Positions 1-9,404 of a stretch of 64,000 nucleotides of DNA are shown here, piece after piece. The stretch is from Streptomyces coeruleorubidus. Its GTDB lineage: Bacteria; Actinomycetota; Actinomycetes; Streptomycetales; Streptomycetaceae. Below the pieces are notes generated by a model. It was not told the DNA's origin, ran no database searches, and saw only the letters and a list, made by a program, of their open reading frames with translations. The DNA is taken from positions 4,898,001 to 4,962,000 of the forward strand of contig NZ_CP118527.1 in the NCBI RefSeq assembly GCF_028885415.1. The letters run 5' to 3'. Made by a program: the position numbers and the translations under genes. Each line of letters begins with the position of its first letter. The stretch's first letter is position 1.

Positions 1-1944
1 TCCGTGCCGGTCGACGAGCTGGACCTCGGCCAGGACGGCGTCTACCAGCTGGCCGTCGCGCTCTCCGGTGAGACCGCCGCGCAGCCCTGGGACCAGGTTC
101 TCGGCGTCCAGCGCACGTTCCTGCCGTGGCAGCCGGAGGAGGCCGGCACGAAGACGAAGACCACGTTCCTGTGGCCCCTCGTCTCCGATGTCCATATGAC
201 GGCTGAGACGGGGTCGAACGAGCAGCAGACGCCGGTCTTCAGCAACGACGACCTCGCCGAGGAGATCTCCCCCGGCGGCCGCCTCGAGCAGATGGTGTCG
301 CTGGGCAAGGGCCTCGACATCACCTGGGTGATCGACCCGGACCTCCTGGCGTCCGTCGACGCGATGACGAAGAACTACCAGGTCAGGGGCGAGGACGGCG
401 CCACCACCTCCGGCCGGCACCAGGCCGTCGCCAAGCAGTGGCTCTCCGAGCTCCAGCAGGCCGTGGCGGGCAAGGAGGTCGTCGCTCTGCCGTTCGGCGA
501 TCCGGACCTGGCCTCGCTCGCCCACCACGGCACGACCGTCACCGGCTCGCTGAGCCACCTCAAGGAGGCCACCGACGCCGTCGACAACACGGTGCAGACG
601 ATCCTCCACGTGAAACCGTCCACGGACTTCGCGTGGCCCGTGGACGGCGCCGTCGACCCGTCGATCATGAAGGTCGCGACCTCCGCGGGCGCCGACAAGG
701 TGATCGCCCGCAGCGACAGCCTCCAGGACAACCTGTCGTACACGCCCTCCGCGGCCCGGCCCATCGGCGGCGGCACCACGGCTGTCGTCGCGGACTCCAG
801 GATGTCCACGGCGTTCCAGGGCAACCTGACGAAGGCCTCCGCGTCCACGCTCGCCGTGCAGCGCTTCCTGGCCCAGAGCCTGACGCTCGGCCTCCAGACC
901 GGCAAGCAGCGCAGCGTCGTCGTCGCCCCGCAGCGCACCCCCTCCGTGAACCAGGCGCAGGCGATGGCCGAGGCGCTGGGAGCCCTCCAGGGCGGGAACT
1001 GGTCCGAGTCGCAGGACCTCTCGGCAGCCGCCAAGGCCAAGCCGGACCCGGCGGCCAACAGGAAGGTGCCGCCCGCCTCCGCGTACCCCCCCTCGCTGAG
1101 CAAGCAGGAGCTGCCACGAGCCGCCTTCGAGCAGATCGCGAAGACACAGAAGAACCTCGACAACTTCAAGGTGATCCTCACCGACCAGTCCCGGGTGGTC
1201 ACCCCCTTCGGGCGCGCCATGAACCGCGAGATGTCCACGTCGTGGCGTGGCCGGGGAGTCGAGGCGGCGGGGTACCGCCAAGACGTCGAGTCCTACCTCG
1301 ACGGCCTGATCGACGGGGTCAAGCTGATCAAGAAGTCGGAGACCAAGCTCTCCGGCCGCAGCGCCATGATCCCGGTGACCGTCCAGAACAACCTGGTCCA
1401 GGGCGTCGAGCACCTGAAGCTGCGGCTCACGTCGCAGAACCCGACGCGACTCAAGATCGGCGGCAACGCCTACGAGGAGCGCCGGGTCGCGGTGAACGGC
1501 GGGCACAGCCAGTCGGTGAAGTTCACCACGTCCGCCAACGCGAACGGCCGTGCGAAGGTGGAGGCCCAGCTGTACACGGAGGACGGCCAGAAGTACGGCG
1601 AGCCCGTCACCTTCGACGTGAAGGTCACCGAGGTCACGCCCACCGTGATGCTGGTCATCGGCGGCGGCGTCCTGCTCCTGGTGCTCGCCGGCTTCCGTAT
1701 GTACACCCAGCGCAAGCGCGCCGCCGCCCGCGAGGCCGCCGAGGACACCGCCGGGGAGACGGACGACGACGTCGACAACCCGGTCGGTGCTCCGCAGAAC
1801 CCGGAAGCCCTGGGCGACCGTCTCAAGGAGGAGTCCGAGGACAGCTCGCGGGCAGACGCCCCGCAGCAGCCGAGTGACCCGGCCCCGGACACCGCACCGG
1901 AAAGCGCCGACCCGTCCGGCACGGGTGAGAGAGTGGACCGTTGA
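1..1944 (+). CDS. DUF6049 family membrane protein (5' end outside window)
   Basis: The reading frame is open from the first base, so the N-terminus lies upstream; the GTG at 4 is probably an internal Val. The visible part (about 646 aa) is a large, probably extracytoplasmic region followed by one membrane helix at in-window residues about 547-568. A short basic stop-transfer (QRKR) and an acidic, Pro-rich cytoplasmic tail end it. Its place directly upstream of murJ matches the DUF6049 protein of Streptomyces and the Rv3909 position in Mycobacterium tuberculosis. The family function is not established; the context suggests cell-envelope assembly. The gap to murJ is only 43 bp, so co-transcription is likely. 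Family assignment rests on topology plus synteny. Confidence 0.82.
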   Translation, partial: SVPVDELDLGQDGVYQLAVALSGETAAQPWDQVLGVQRTFLPWQPEEAGTKTKTTFLWPLVSDVHMTAETGSNEQQTPVFSNDDLAEEISPGGRLEQMVSLGKGLDITWVIDPDLLASVDAMTKNYQVRGEDGATTSGRHQAVAKQWLSELQQAVAGKEVVALPFGDPDLASLAHHGTTVTGSLSHLKEATDAVDNTVQTILHVKPSTDFAWPVDGAVDPSIMKVATSAGADKVIARSDSLQDNLSYTPSAARPIGGGTTAVVADSRMSTAFQGNLTKASASTLAVQRFLAQSLTLGLQTGKQRSVVVAPQRTPSVNQAQAMAEALGALQGGNWSESQDLSAAAKAKPDPAANRKVPPASAYPPSLSKQELPRAAFEQIAKTQKNLDNFKVILTDQSRVVTPFGRAMNREMSTSWRGRGVEAAGYRQDVESYLDGLIDGVKLIKKSETKLSGRSAMIPVTVQNNLVQGVEHLKLRLTSQNPTRLKIGGNAYEERRVAVNGGHSQSVKFTTSANANGRAKVEAQLYTEDGQKYGEPVTFDVKVTEVTPTVMLVIGGGVLLLVLAGFRMYTQRKRAAAREAAEDTAGETDDDVDNPVGAPQNPEALGDRLKEESEDSSRADAPQQPSDPAPDTAPESADPSGTGERVDR

Positions 1945-1987
1945 GATGTCGTGGCCGGTGGGCCCGGGACGATGAGGTGGGGTAACC

Positions 1988-4312
1988 ATGAACGCGCCGT
2001 ACGACGGTGACCACGGCCGTGGCGTGGGCAGCTCGGGCCACCCCGAGTCGGGCGGGCCCGAGGGCCCGCCGCCCGAGCACGGCCAGGTGCCGCCGCAGCC
2101 GCCCGCGGACATGTACCTCCAGGACGCCTACGCCCAGGACCCCTACCGGGCACAGGACCTCTCCGCCCAGGACCCGGTCGCCGAGGCGCGCTACGACCGC
2201 GCCGCGCACCCTCCGCCCCCTCCTGGCACATATGAGGCGCAGCAGCAGCTGTACGCCCAGCCGCCGCAGTCGCCGTACGCGCCCGACCCACGGGTGTGGG
2301 CCCAGACGCCCCCGCCGGAGCCGGAGGGCCCGACGCGGCACCTGCCGTACGGCGACGACGCCCGGACCACCCAGTTCGTGGGCGTGGACGACCTCGTCTC
2401 CCAGGCGGGTGAGCCGCGCCAGGAGCCGGACGCGTTCGCGCACCTCTTCCGGGACCAGCAGCAGGGCAGCGGCCACCCGTCCTACGAGTCGCCGTCGGTC
2501 CCCGGCCCGTCCCCGGCGCCGGGCCAGATGGCGCAGGGGCAGTACGCGGCGCAGGGGCAGTACCCGGCGCCAGGCCCCTACGCGGCGGGCCAGTACCCGG
2601 CTCCCGGCGAGACCGCGGCGACACCTGCGGTGGACGACACCCCCGCCCCGGAGCCCGCCGCCTCGCCCGCTCCGAAGAAGGGCGGCCGCGCCGCGGGCCT
2701 GATGAAGTCCAGCGCCGTGATGGCGGCGGGCACGATGGTCTCCCGCCTCACCGGCTTCATCCGCTCCGCGCTGATCGTGTCGGCCCTCGGCGTAGGTCTC
2801 CTCGGTGACACCTTCCAGGTCGCCTACCAGCTGCCGACGATGATCTACATCCTCACGGTCGGCGGCGGTCTCAACTCCGTCTTCGTGCCGCAGCTGGTCC
2901 GCGCCATGAAGGAGGACGAGGACGGCGGCGAGGCGTACGCCAACCGTCTGCTGACCCTCGTCATGGTGGCGCTCGGCACGCTCACCGCGCTCTCGATCTT
3001 CGGCGCGCCGCTCCTGATCCGCATGCTGTCCGACCCGGTCGCCAGCGACCCGGCGGCCAACCAGGTCGGCATCACCTTCGTCCAGTACTTCCTGCCCTCG
3101 ATCTTCTTCATGGGCGTCCACGTGGTGATGGGGCAGATCCTCAACGCCCGCGGGAAGTTCGGCGCGATGATGTGGACCCCGGTCCTGAACAACATCGTCA
3201 TCATCGTGACGCTGGGCATGTTCATCTACGTCTACGGCACCGCCGCCGACTCCGGGATGAAGGTCACCACCATCCCGCCGGAGGGCCAGCGCCTCCTCGG
3301 CATCGGCGTCCTGCTCGGGCTCGTGGTCCAGGCGCTGGCGATGATCCCCTACCTGCGCGAGACCGGGTTCCGGTTGCGGCTGCGCTTCGACTGGAAGGGC
3401 CAGGGCCTCGGCAAGGCCGTCACCCTCGCCAAGTGGACGGTCCTGTTCGTCCTTGCCAACCAGGCGGGCGCCATGATCGTCATCCAGCTGTCCACCGCGG
3501 CCGGCAAGGCCTCACCGGTCGACGGCACCGGCTTCGCCGCCTACGCCAACGCACAGCTCATCTGGGGCCTGCCCCAGGCCATCATCACGGTCTCCCTCAT
3601 GGCCGCCCTGCTGCCGCGCCTGTCGCGCTCGGCGGTCGAGGGCGACGGCGGCGCCGTGCGCGACGACATCTCCCAGGGCCTGCGCAACACGGCGGTCGCC
3701 ATCGTGCCGATCGCGTTCGGCTTCCTCTCGCTCGGCATCCCCATGTGCACGCTGATGTTCGGCTCCTCGGGCACCAGCGAGGCCACCAACATGGGCTTCA
3801 TGCTGATGGCGTTCGGCCTCGGCCTGATTCCGTACTCCGTGCAGTACGTCGTCCTGCGAGCCTTCTACGCCTACGAGGACACCCGAACTCCCTTCTACAA
3901 CACGGTCATCGTGGCTGCGGTCAACGCAGGCGCCTCGGCAATCTGCTACTTCGTCATCCCGTCGCGCTGGGCCGTGGTCGGCATGGCCGCCTCGTACGGC
4001 CTGGCCTACGCGATCGGCGTCGGCGTCGCCTGGCGCCGGCTGCGCAAGCGGCTGGGCGGGGACCTCGACGGCGCCCGTGTCCTGCGGACCTACGCCCGGC
4101 TGTGCATCGCGTCGATCCCGGCAGCCCTGCTCAGCGGCGCGGCCTGCTACGGCATCGGCCGCACGCTCGGCCAGGGCGTCGTGGGCTCGCTCGCCGCGGT
4201 GCTGGCGGGTGGTGTCGTTCTGCTCGGGATCTTCTTCGTCGCCGCCCGCCGCATGCGCATCGAGGAACTCAACTCGCTGGTCGGCATGGTCCGCGGACGC
4301 CTGGGACGCTGA
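1988..4312 (+). CDS. murJ: MurJ/MviN lipid II flippase with long N-terminal extension
   Basis: This 774 aa integral membrane protein belongs to the MurJ (MviN) family, which flips lipid II across the membrane for peptidoglycan synthesis. Residues 1 to about 235 form a low-complexity cytoplasmic extension rich in Pro, Gln, Ala and Tyr, with repeats of the type QGQYPAPG. The conserved polytopic core starts near residue 240 (MAAGTMVSRLTGFIRSALIV) and runs through about 14 hydrophobic segments to the end. The ATG at 1988 is preceded by a purine-rich site (gaggtgggg). Unlike M. tuberculosis MviN, no pseudokinase is fused here; it is encoded by the next gene. The extension is typical of Streptomyces and may be an interaction arm (inference). 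Confidence 0.95.
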   Translation: MNAPYDGDHGRGVGSSGHPESGGPEGPPPEHGQVPPQPPADMYLQDAYAQDPYRAQDLSAQDPVAEARYDRAAHPPPPPGTYEAQQQLYAQPPQSPYAPDPRVWAQTPPPEPEGPTRHLPYGDDARTTQFVGVDDLVSQAGEPRQEPDAFAHLFRDQQQGSGHPSYESPSVPGPSPAPGQMAQGQYAAQGQYPAPGPYAAGQYPAPGETAATPAVDDTPAPEPAASPAPKKGGRAAGLMKSSAVMAAGTMVSRLTGFIRSALIVSALGVGLLGDTFQVAYQLPTMIYILTVGGGLNSVFVPQLVRAMKEDEDGGEAYANRLLTLVMVALGTLTALSIFGAPLLIRMLSDPVASDPAANQVGITFVQYFLPSIFFMGVHVVMGQILNARGKFGAMMWTPVLNNIVIIVTLGMFIYVYGTAADSGMKVTTIPPEGQRLLGIGVLLGLVVQALAMIPYLRETGFRLRLRFDWKGQGLGKAVTLAKWTVLFVLANQAGAMIVIQLSTAAGKASPVDGTGFAAYANAQLIWGLPQAIITVSLMAALLPRLSRSAVEGDGGAVRDDISQGLRNTAVAIVPIAFGFLSLGIPMCTLMFGSSGTSEATNMGFMLMAFGLGLIPYSVQYVVLRAFYAYEDTRTPFYNTVIVAAVNAGASAICYFVIPSRWAVVGMAASYGLAYAIGVGVAWRRLRKRLGGDLDGARVLRTYARLCIASIPAALLSGAACYGIGRTLGQGVVGSLAAVLAGGVVLLGIFFVAARRMRIEELNSLVGMVRGRLGR

Positions 4313-4454
4313 GTCGGGAGGGAGAGGCGCACAACCATCGTCAGCCACCGCGTGTCGTGCATAGCGGCGGACTGTGGGCACAATTGGTTTCGGCGCCGGA
4401 CGGCGTGCAACGGATGCCGGGCGGCGCGCAATGGATGGGGAGGCAGGAACGACG

Positions 4455-6173
4455 GTGGCGGAACGGAGTACGGCTGCCGTCGACGTGGCAGACAACAGCG
4501 ACGAGTCGTCGCTGACCGCACAGGCGGACCAGTCCACGGCCGACGGGGTGGCCAAGAACCGGGAGCGGGACACGGACAGCGACGAGGTACAGGAGAGCAC
4601 CCGGACCGACGGTCCCGGGAAGACCTCGCCGCCTGAACTGCACAGTGGGCACAAACTCGCCAGACGCTACCGCCTCGAGGAGTGCGTCACCCGTCTGGAC
4701 GGTTTCAGCAGTTGGCGTGCCGTGGACGAGAAGCTCCGCCGTGCCGTCGGCGTGCACATTCTGCCCGCGGACCACTCACGGGCCCGGTCCGTCCTGGCCG
4801 CCGCCCGCTCCTCCGCCCTGCTGGGCGACCCGCGCTTCGTCCAGGTGCTGGACGCGGTGGAGGAGAACGACCTCGTCTACGTCGTCCACGAGTGGCTCCC
4901 GGACGCGACGGAACTGACCACGCTCCTCGCCTCCGGACCGCTGGAGCCGTACGACGCCTACCAGATGGTCAGCCAGATCTCCTCCGCCATGGCCGCCGCC
5001 CATCGCGAGGGCCTCGCCCATCTACGGCTGAACCCCAATGCCGTCCTGCGTACCTCGACCGGCCAGTGGCGCATCCGCGGACTCGCGGTGAACGCCGCGC
5101 TGCGGGGCGTCGCGTCCGACACCCCGCAGCGCGCCGACACCGAGGCCATCGGCGCCCTGCTGTACGCGGCGCTCACCCAGCGCTGGCCGTACGAGAGCGA
5201 CGCCTACGGGCTGTCCGGCCTGCCGAAGGACATCGGCCTGATCGCGCCCGACCAGGTGCGTGCCGGTGTGCACCGCGGCCTTTCCGAACTCTCCATGCGC
5301 GCGCTCATCAACGACGGCGCCACCGCCTCCCGCCACGAGTCGCCGTGCACCACGCCGGAGGAGCTGGTGAAGGCGATCGGCGAGATGCCTCGCATCCGCC
5401 CGCCGGAGCCGGCGTTCACCGCCCCGCCCGAGTACCAGCGCACGTCGTACCAGCAGGGCACGTACGGCCGCCAGGCCCCGCGCCCCGGTGCCACCCAGCC
5501 GGTCCCGACCCCGCCGCCCCCGTTGCAGAGCCGTACGGGCAAGGCCCTGAAGTGGGCCGTGTCCGCGCTCCTCATCGCCGCGCTGGGCCTCGGCAGCTGG
5601 CAGCTGGCGGACGCGCTGATGGACCAGGGCGGCAAGGCCGACGACCCGAACCAGACCCAGCACAACGAGGACAGCGACAAGAACGAGAATTCTCCGGCAC
5701 CGAAGCCGATCGCCATCAAGGACTCCGAGGAGTACGTCGCGAAGGGCGATGCCCAGCACGCCTCCGACGTGAGCAAGACCTACGACGGCAACACGTCCAC
5801 GGGCTGGCGTACCAGCAGCTACCTTGACGGCCCGAAGATGGTGATAAAGCCCGGTGTCGGCATCGTCTACGACCTCGGGTCCGAGAAGGAAGTCTCGGCC
5901 GCGACTCTCTCGCTGCGGTACGGCGGCGACCACACCACGGTCGAGCTGTACGCGACCGACTCCCTGGGGTCGTCCACACCGCTGAGTTCCATGAAGGAGC
6001 TGGGTGAGGTGACGACGAGCAGCACCTCCGCGAAGGTGACCGTCGACAAGCCTGAGAAGAGCCGCTACCTCCTGGTTTGGCTGACGGCCCTGCCGTACTC
6101 CGGCGACGACCCCGCCAACTACAGCAACCCGGGCTACAAGCAGGCCATCACCGAAGTGAAGTTCACGGGCTGA
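4455..6173 (+). CDS. membrane pseudokinase with extracytoplasmic C-terminal domain (MurJ partner)
   Basis: I start this 572 aa protein at the GTG at 4455 (reading MAERSTAAV), which follows ggggaggcagg; the frame is open further upstream to 4374. Residues about 65-310 have a Ser/Thr kinase fold but no catalytic residues. The HRD loop reads HLRLNPNAV (no Asp), the DFG position reads RGL, and the VAIK-type Lys is missing (AVGVHILPA). A membrane helix lies at about 362-388. The remaining 150 or so residues resemble a discoidin-like or jelly-roll ligand-binding domain outside the cell. In M. tuberculosis the equivalent pseudokinase is fused to MviN and, when phosphorylated by PknB, recruits FhaA. 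By analogy this is a separate regulatory partner of MurJ. Gap to sigM is 25 bp. Confidence 0.88.
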   Translation: MAERSTAAVDVADNSDESSLTAQADQSTADGVAKNRERDTDSDEVQESTRTDGPGKTSPPELHSGHKLARRYRLEECVTRLDGFSSWRAVDEKLRRAVGVHILPADHSRARSVLAAARSSALLGDPRFVQVLDAVEENDLVYVVHEWLPDATELTTLLASGPLEPYDAYQMVSQISSAMAAAHREGLAHLRLNPNAVLRTSTGQWRIRGLAVNAALRGVASDTPQRADTEAIGALLYAALTQRWPYESDAYGLSGLPKDIGLIAPDQVRAGVHRGLSELSMRALINDGATASRHESPCTTPEELVKAIGEMPRIRPPEPAFTAPPEYQRTSYQQGTYGRQAPRPGATQPVPTPPPPLQSRTGKALKWAVSALLIAALGLGSWQLADALMDQGGKADDPNQTQHNEDSDKNENSPAPKPIAIKDSEEYVAKGDAQHASDVSKTYDGNTSTGWRTSSYLDGPKMVIKPGVGIVYDLGSEKEVSAATLSLRYGGDHTTVELYATDSLGSSTPLSSMKELGEVTTSSTSAKVTVDKPEKSRYLLVWLTALPYSGDDPANYSNPGYKQAITEVKFTG

Positions 6174-6198
6174 GAGCCGACAGAGGGGAGGGGGTTCG

Positions 6199-6924
6199 AT
6201 GGCGGACCGCGCCGAGCACGGCGGTGTAAGTGATCAGGACCTCCTCGCCCGGCATGTCGAGGGTGACCCCGACGCCTTCGGTGAGATCGTGCGGCGGCAC
6301 CGCGACCGTCTCTGGGCCGTCGCCCTGCGGACGCTCGGAGACCGCGAGGAGGCCGCTGACGCGGTGCAGGACGCCCTCGTTTCCGCCTACCGGGCCGCCC
6401 ATACCTTCCGGGGCCAGTCGGCCGTCACGACGTGGCTGCACAGGATCACGGTGAACGCCTGCCTGGACCGCGCCCGCAAGGTCGCCTCCCGCAAGACCTC
6501 TCCCGTCGACGACACCGAGCGCCTGGAGCAGCTGCTGGAGCCGCACGAGTCGGCTTCGGCGCCCGCCGAGCGCAATGATCTCCACCGGCAGCTCATCGAA
6601 GCCCTGGGGACCCTGCCGACCGACCAGCGGGCGGCGCTCGTCCTGGTGGACATGCAGGGCTACCCGGTCGCGGAGGCGGCCCGGATCCTCGACGTGCCGA
6701 CCGGCACGGTGAAGAGCCGATGTGCGCGCGGCAGAGCCAGACTCCAGCCGCTGCTGACCCATCTCCGGCCGGCCAACAGCGGTGAGAGCAAGAAGCCGGG
6801 CGGAGAGCGGAACCGGACGCAAGGGCCAGCCGTCCCACCCGCAGCGGGACCGCGCCGAGCGGAACCACCGGACACAGGACCCAGCGACCCAGCGGCAGTG
6901 AAGGGCGGAGGTGGACGAGCGTGA
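6199..6924 (+). CDS. sigM: ECF RNA polymerase sigma factor SigM
   Basis: This 241 aa protein has an ECF-type sigma region 2 at about residues 20-90 (VRRHRDRLWAVALRTLGD, then WLHRITVNACLDRARK). Sigma region 4 lies at about 130-185 (LPTDQRAALVLVDMQGYPV through the helix-turn-helix VPTGTVKSRCARGRARL). A Pro/Gly/Arg-rich tail of about 55 residues follows. The ATG at 6199 sits behind a strong site (gaggggagggg). The gene overlaps its anti-sigma partner by four bases (GTGA), indicating translational coupling. Position after murJ and before trxB corresponds to sigM of mycobacteria and Streptomyces, where it responds to envelope or oxidative stress. The promoter it recognises cannot be deduced here. 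Confidence 0.93.
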   Translation: MADRAEHGGVSDQDLLARHVEGDPDAFGEIVRRHRDRLWAVALRTLGDREEAADAVQDALVSAYRAAHTFRGQSAVTTWLHRITVNACLDRARKVASRKTSPVDDTERLEQLLEPHESASAPAERNDLHRQLIEALGTLPTDQRAALVLVDMQGYPVAEAARILDVPTGTVKSRCARGRARLQPLLTHLRPANSGESKKPGGERNRTQGPAVPPAAGPRRAEPPDTGPSDPAAVKGGGGRA

Positions 6925-7844
6925 CGTCGACGACAGACATGGCCGGGCACCCGGACGTCGCCGAGATCTCCGACCTCGCCGAGGGCGTCCTCCCACCGTC
7001 CCGGAGCACCGACGTACGCCGGCATCTGGACGGGTGCGAGCTCTGCGCGGACGTCTACGCGTCCCTGGAGGAGATCCGCGGGCTGCTCGGCACGCTGCCG
7101 GGCCCGCCACGCATGCCCGCCGATGTCGCAGGCCGCATCGATGCCGCCCTCGCCGCCGAGGCCCTGCTGAACGCCACGGGGCCGGAGGCCGCAGAGAGCC
7201 AGACACCGGTGAGTGCTCCTCGTTCCCCGTCCGAGGACGACAGCGATGCGCATGTTTCACGTGAAACATCGACGCCCGCCGACCGACCCGCCGGGCGTCC
7301 CCGCTCTTCCACCACCGGCCCGGGGCGCAAGGACCGCACGCGGAACGGGCGTCGGAGGATCGCCGTCCTGGGGACCGTCTTCACCGTCGCCGCCCTGGGA
7401 CTGGGCTCCGTCCTGCTGTCGTCGCTGGGCGACGGCAAGCCGTCGAATGACACGGCGGGTGCACAGCAGACCGCCCCCGCGGACACCTTCTCCGAGGGGA
7501 AACTCGAGAAGCAGGTCACCGATCTCCTGACCGAGAAGCAGAGCAAGAAGGGCGGCTCACGCACTCCCTTCGGCGCGGCAACCGCCCCCGGCACCGACCA
7601 TCCCCAGGTCTTCAAGGCGCCCACAGTGCCCGGCTGCGTCCGCGACGGCATCGGGCGCAAGGACACAGCCCTTGCTGTCGAGAACGGCAGGTATCAGGGG
7701 AAGAAGGCCATGCTGGTGTTGCTCCCCGACGCTTCCGACGCCACTCGGGTCACCGCCTACATCGTCGACGCGACGTGTGTGGATCACTCGGCGACGACCG
7801 CCGCGGGCAAGGTCCTTCTTCAGCGCTCGTACCCGTCCGCCTGA
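6921..7844 (+). CDS. anti-sigma factor with HxxxCxxC zinc motif (SigM partner)
   Basis: The 307 aa product starts at a GTG overlapping the sigM stop. The N-terminus carries the ZAS-type zinc motif H35-x3-C39-x2-C42 (RRHLDGCELC), the signature of anti-sigma factors that hold an ECF sigma factor inactive. A flexible linker follows, then one membrane helix near residues 147-170, then an extracytoplasmic domain of about 135 residues containing two Cys. A perfect parS site (7254-7267) lies inside the linker-coding part and is read as VSRET. Most likely a membrane-bound redox- or envelope-responsive anti-SigM factor; the signal is unknown. Confidence 0.88.
   Translation: MTSTTDMAGHPDVAEISDLAEGVLPPSRSTDVRRHLDGCELCADVYASLEEIRGLLGTLPGPPRMPADVAGRIDAALAAEALLNATGPEAAESQTPVSAPRSPSEDDSDAHVSRETSTPADRPAGRPRSSTTGPGRKDRTRNGRRRIAVLGTVFTVAALGLGSVLLSSLGDGKPSNDTAGAQQTAPADTFSEGKLEKQVTDLLTEKQSKKGGSRTPFGAATAPGTDHPQVFKAPTVPGCVRDGIGRKDTALAVENGRYQGKKAMLVLLPDASDATRVTAYIVDATCVDHSATTAAGKVLLQRSYPSA
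7254..7267. other. parS site (perfect)
   Basis: Exact 14-bp palindrome GTTTCACGTGAAAC, the Streptomyces ParB binding site. It lies inside the anti-sigma factor gene and is read in frame as VSRET. Confidence 0.93.
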
Positions 7845-7914
7845 GACACGTCTGCCTCTTCATCCTGCGCGGTACCCCACACAGGGCCGCTTCTCCGTGT
7901 GCCCGGACACAGCG

Positions 7915-7940
7915 GGAATGCGCGCCCCTTAGGATCCGTT
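7915..7940 (+). promoter_or_regulatory. sigma-R type promoter of trxBA
   Basis: GGAAT at 7915-7919 and GTT at 7938-7940 are separated by exactly 18 bp. This matches the thiol-oxidative-stress sigma-R consensus GGAAT-N18/19-GTT. It lies 72 bp upstream of the trxB start. The S. coelicolor trxBA operon is a known sigma-R target, so sequence and precedent agree. Confidence 0.8.
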
Positions 7941-8011
7941 GGGTGGGGTGAGAGTTCCGAGAGGAACTCCCACCGGTCGAACGACGCAGTCCAGAGACGA
8001 GGAATCAAGCC

Positions 8012-8980
8012 GTGAGCGACGTCCGTAACGTGATCATCATCGGCTCCGGGCCCGCCGGCTACACGGCGGCGCTCTACACCGCGCGCGCGTCGCTGAAGCC
8101 ACTGGTGTTCGAGGGCGCCGTCACCGCCGGCGGTGCGCTCATGAACACCACCGACGTCGAGAACTTCCCTGGCTTCCAGGACGGCATCATGGGCCCCGAG
8201 CTCATGGACAACATGCGCGCCCAGGCGGAGCGCTTCGGGGCCGAGCTCATCCCGGACGACATCGTCAACGTCGACCTGACCGGTGAGATCAAGACCGTCA
8301 CGGACACGTCCGGTACCGTCCACCGGGCCAAGGCCGTCATCGTCGCCACCGGCTCGCAGCACCGCAAGCTCGGTCTGCCGAACGAGGACGCCCTCTCCGG
8401 CCGTGGGGTGTCCTGGTGCGCCACCTGTGACGGGTTCTTCTTCAAGGACCAGGACATCGCCGTGATCGGTGGTGGCGACACCGCCATGGAGGAGGCCACC
8501 TTCCTCTCGCGGTTCGCCAAGTCCGTGACCGTCGTCCACCGCCGCGACACGCTGCGCGCATCCAAGGCCATGCAGGAGCGCGCCTTCGCCGACCCCAAGA
8601 TCACGTTCGTGTGGGACAGCGAGGTCGCCGAGATCCAGGGCGACCAGAAGCTCTCCGGCCTGAAGCTGCGCAACCTCAAGACCGGCGAGCTTTCGGACCT
8701 GCCGGTGACCGGTCTCTTCATCGCTATCGGCCACGACCCCCGCACCGAGCTCTTCAAGGGTCAGCTCGACCTGGACGACGAGGGCTACCTGAAGGTGGAC
8801 GCGCCGTCGACACGCACCAACCTGACCGGTGTCTTCGGTGCCGGCGACGTGGTCGACCACACCTACCGTCAGGCGATCACCGCAGCAGGGACCGGCTGCT
8901 CCGCCGCTCTCGACGCCGAGCGCTACCTCGCCGCCCTCGCGGACGAGGAGCAGCCCGAGCCCGAGAAGACCGCTGTCTGA
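8012..8980 (+). CDS. trxB: thioredoxin-disulfide reductase
   Basis: The 322 aa flavoprotein reduces thioredoxin with NADPH. The N-terminal FAD-binding motif GSGPAGY is at residues 11-17. The redox-active CATC motif (WCATCDG) has its cysteines near residues 136 and 139, and the NADPH-binding motif [10 protein letters not shown] is near residue 153. A C-terminal FAD motif (GVFGAGDV) follows. Length is normal for low-molecular-weight bacterial TrxR. The GTG start at 8012 follows gaggaatc. It forms an operon with trxA 47 bp downstream and is preceded by a sigma-R type promoter, which fits induction by disulfide stress. Confidence 0.97.
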   Translation: MSDVRNVIIIGSGPAGYTAALYTARASLKPLVFEGAVTAGGALMNTTDVENFPGFQDGIMGPELMDNMRAQAERFGAELIPDDIVNVDLTGEIKTVTDTSGTVHRAKAVIVATGSQHRKLGLPNEDALSGRGVSWCATCDGFFFKDQDIAVIGGGDTAMEEATFLSRFAKSVTVVHRRDTLRASKAMQERAFADPKITFVWDSEVAEIQGDQKLSGLKLRNLKTGELSDLPVTGLFIAIGHDPRTELFKGQLDLDDEGYLKVDAPSTRTNLTGVFGAGDVVDHTYRQAITAAGTGCSAALDAERYLAALADEEQPEPEKTAV

Positions 8981-9027
8981 CCCCTCTCCCTACCCGCCCC
9001 ACGCACCAAACAGTTAAGGAGCCCGCC

Positions 9028-9360
9028 GTGGCCGGCACCCTGAAGAATGTGACCGACGACTCCTTCGAGCAGGACGTCCTCAAGAGCGACAAGCCCGTCC
9101 TGGTGGACTTCTGGGCCGCCTGGTGCGGTCCATGCCGCCAGATCGCGCCGTCCCTCGAGGCGATCGCCTCCGAGTACGGCGACAAGATCGAGGTCGTCAA
9201 GCTGAACATCGACGAGAACCCGGGTACGGCCGCCAAGTACGGCGTCATGTCCATCCCGACCCTGAACGTCTACCAGGGTGGCGAGGTCGCCAAGACCATC
9301 GTGGGCGCCAAGCCGAAGGCCGCGATCGTTCGCGACCTCGAGGAGTTCATCGCCGAGTGA
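9028..9360 (+). CDS. trxA: thioredoxin
   Basis: The 110 aa protein has a complete thioredoxin fold with the WCGPC active site (Cys33 and Cys36) and the cis-Pro loop (SIPTLNVY). I chose the GTG at 9028 because it follows a clear ribosome site (taaggagcccgcc) and gives the standard thioredoxin N-terminus; the open frame further upstream overlaps trxB. It is the cytosolic protein-disulfide reductant recycled by TrxB. A perfect parS site and a strong terminator follow within 80 bp. Confidence 0.97.
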   Translation: MAGTLKNVTDDSFEQDVLKSDKPVLVDFWAAWCGPCRQIAPSLEAIASEYGDKIEVVKLNIDENPGTAAKYGVMSIPTLNVYQGGEVAKTIVGAKPKAAIVRDLEEFIAE

Positions 9361-9390
9361 ACCGGCGGAGCCGTCTGAGCGACGGTGCGT

Positions 9391-9404
9391 GTTTCACGTG
9401 AAAC
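9391..9404. other. parS site (perfect)
   Basis: Exact GTTTCACGTGAAAC in the trxA-GNAT intergenic gap, directly before the terminator hairpin. Confidence 0.93.

Noticed and set aside
604..617. parS-like sequence CCTCCACGTGAAAC
   Set aside because: Three mismatches to the palindrome, one half only.
4374..4454. Upstream extension of the pseudokinase to 4374
   Set aside because: The 27 added residues are low-complexity, and the GTG at 4455 has the better ribosome site.
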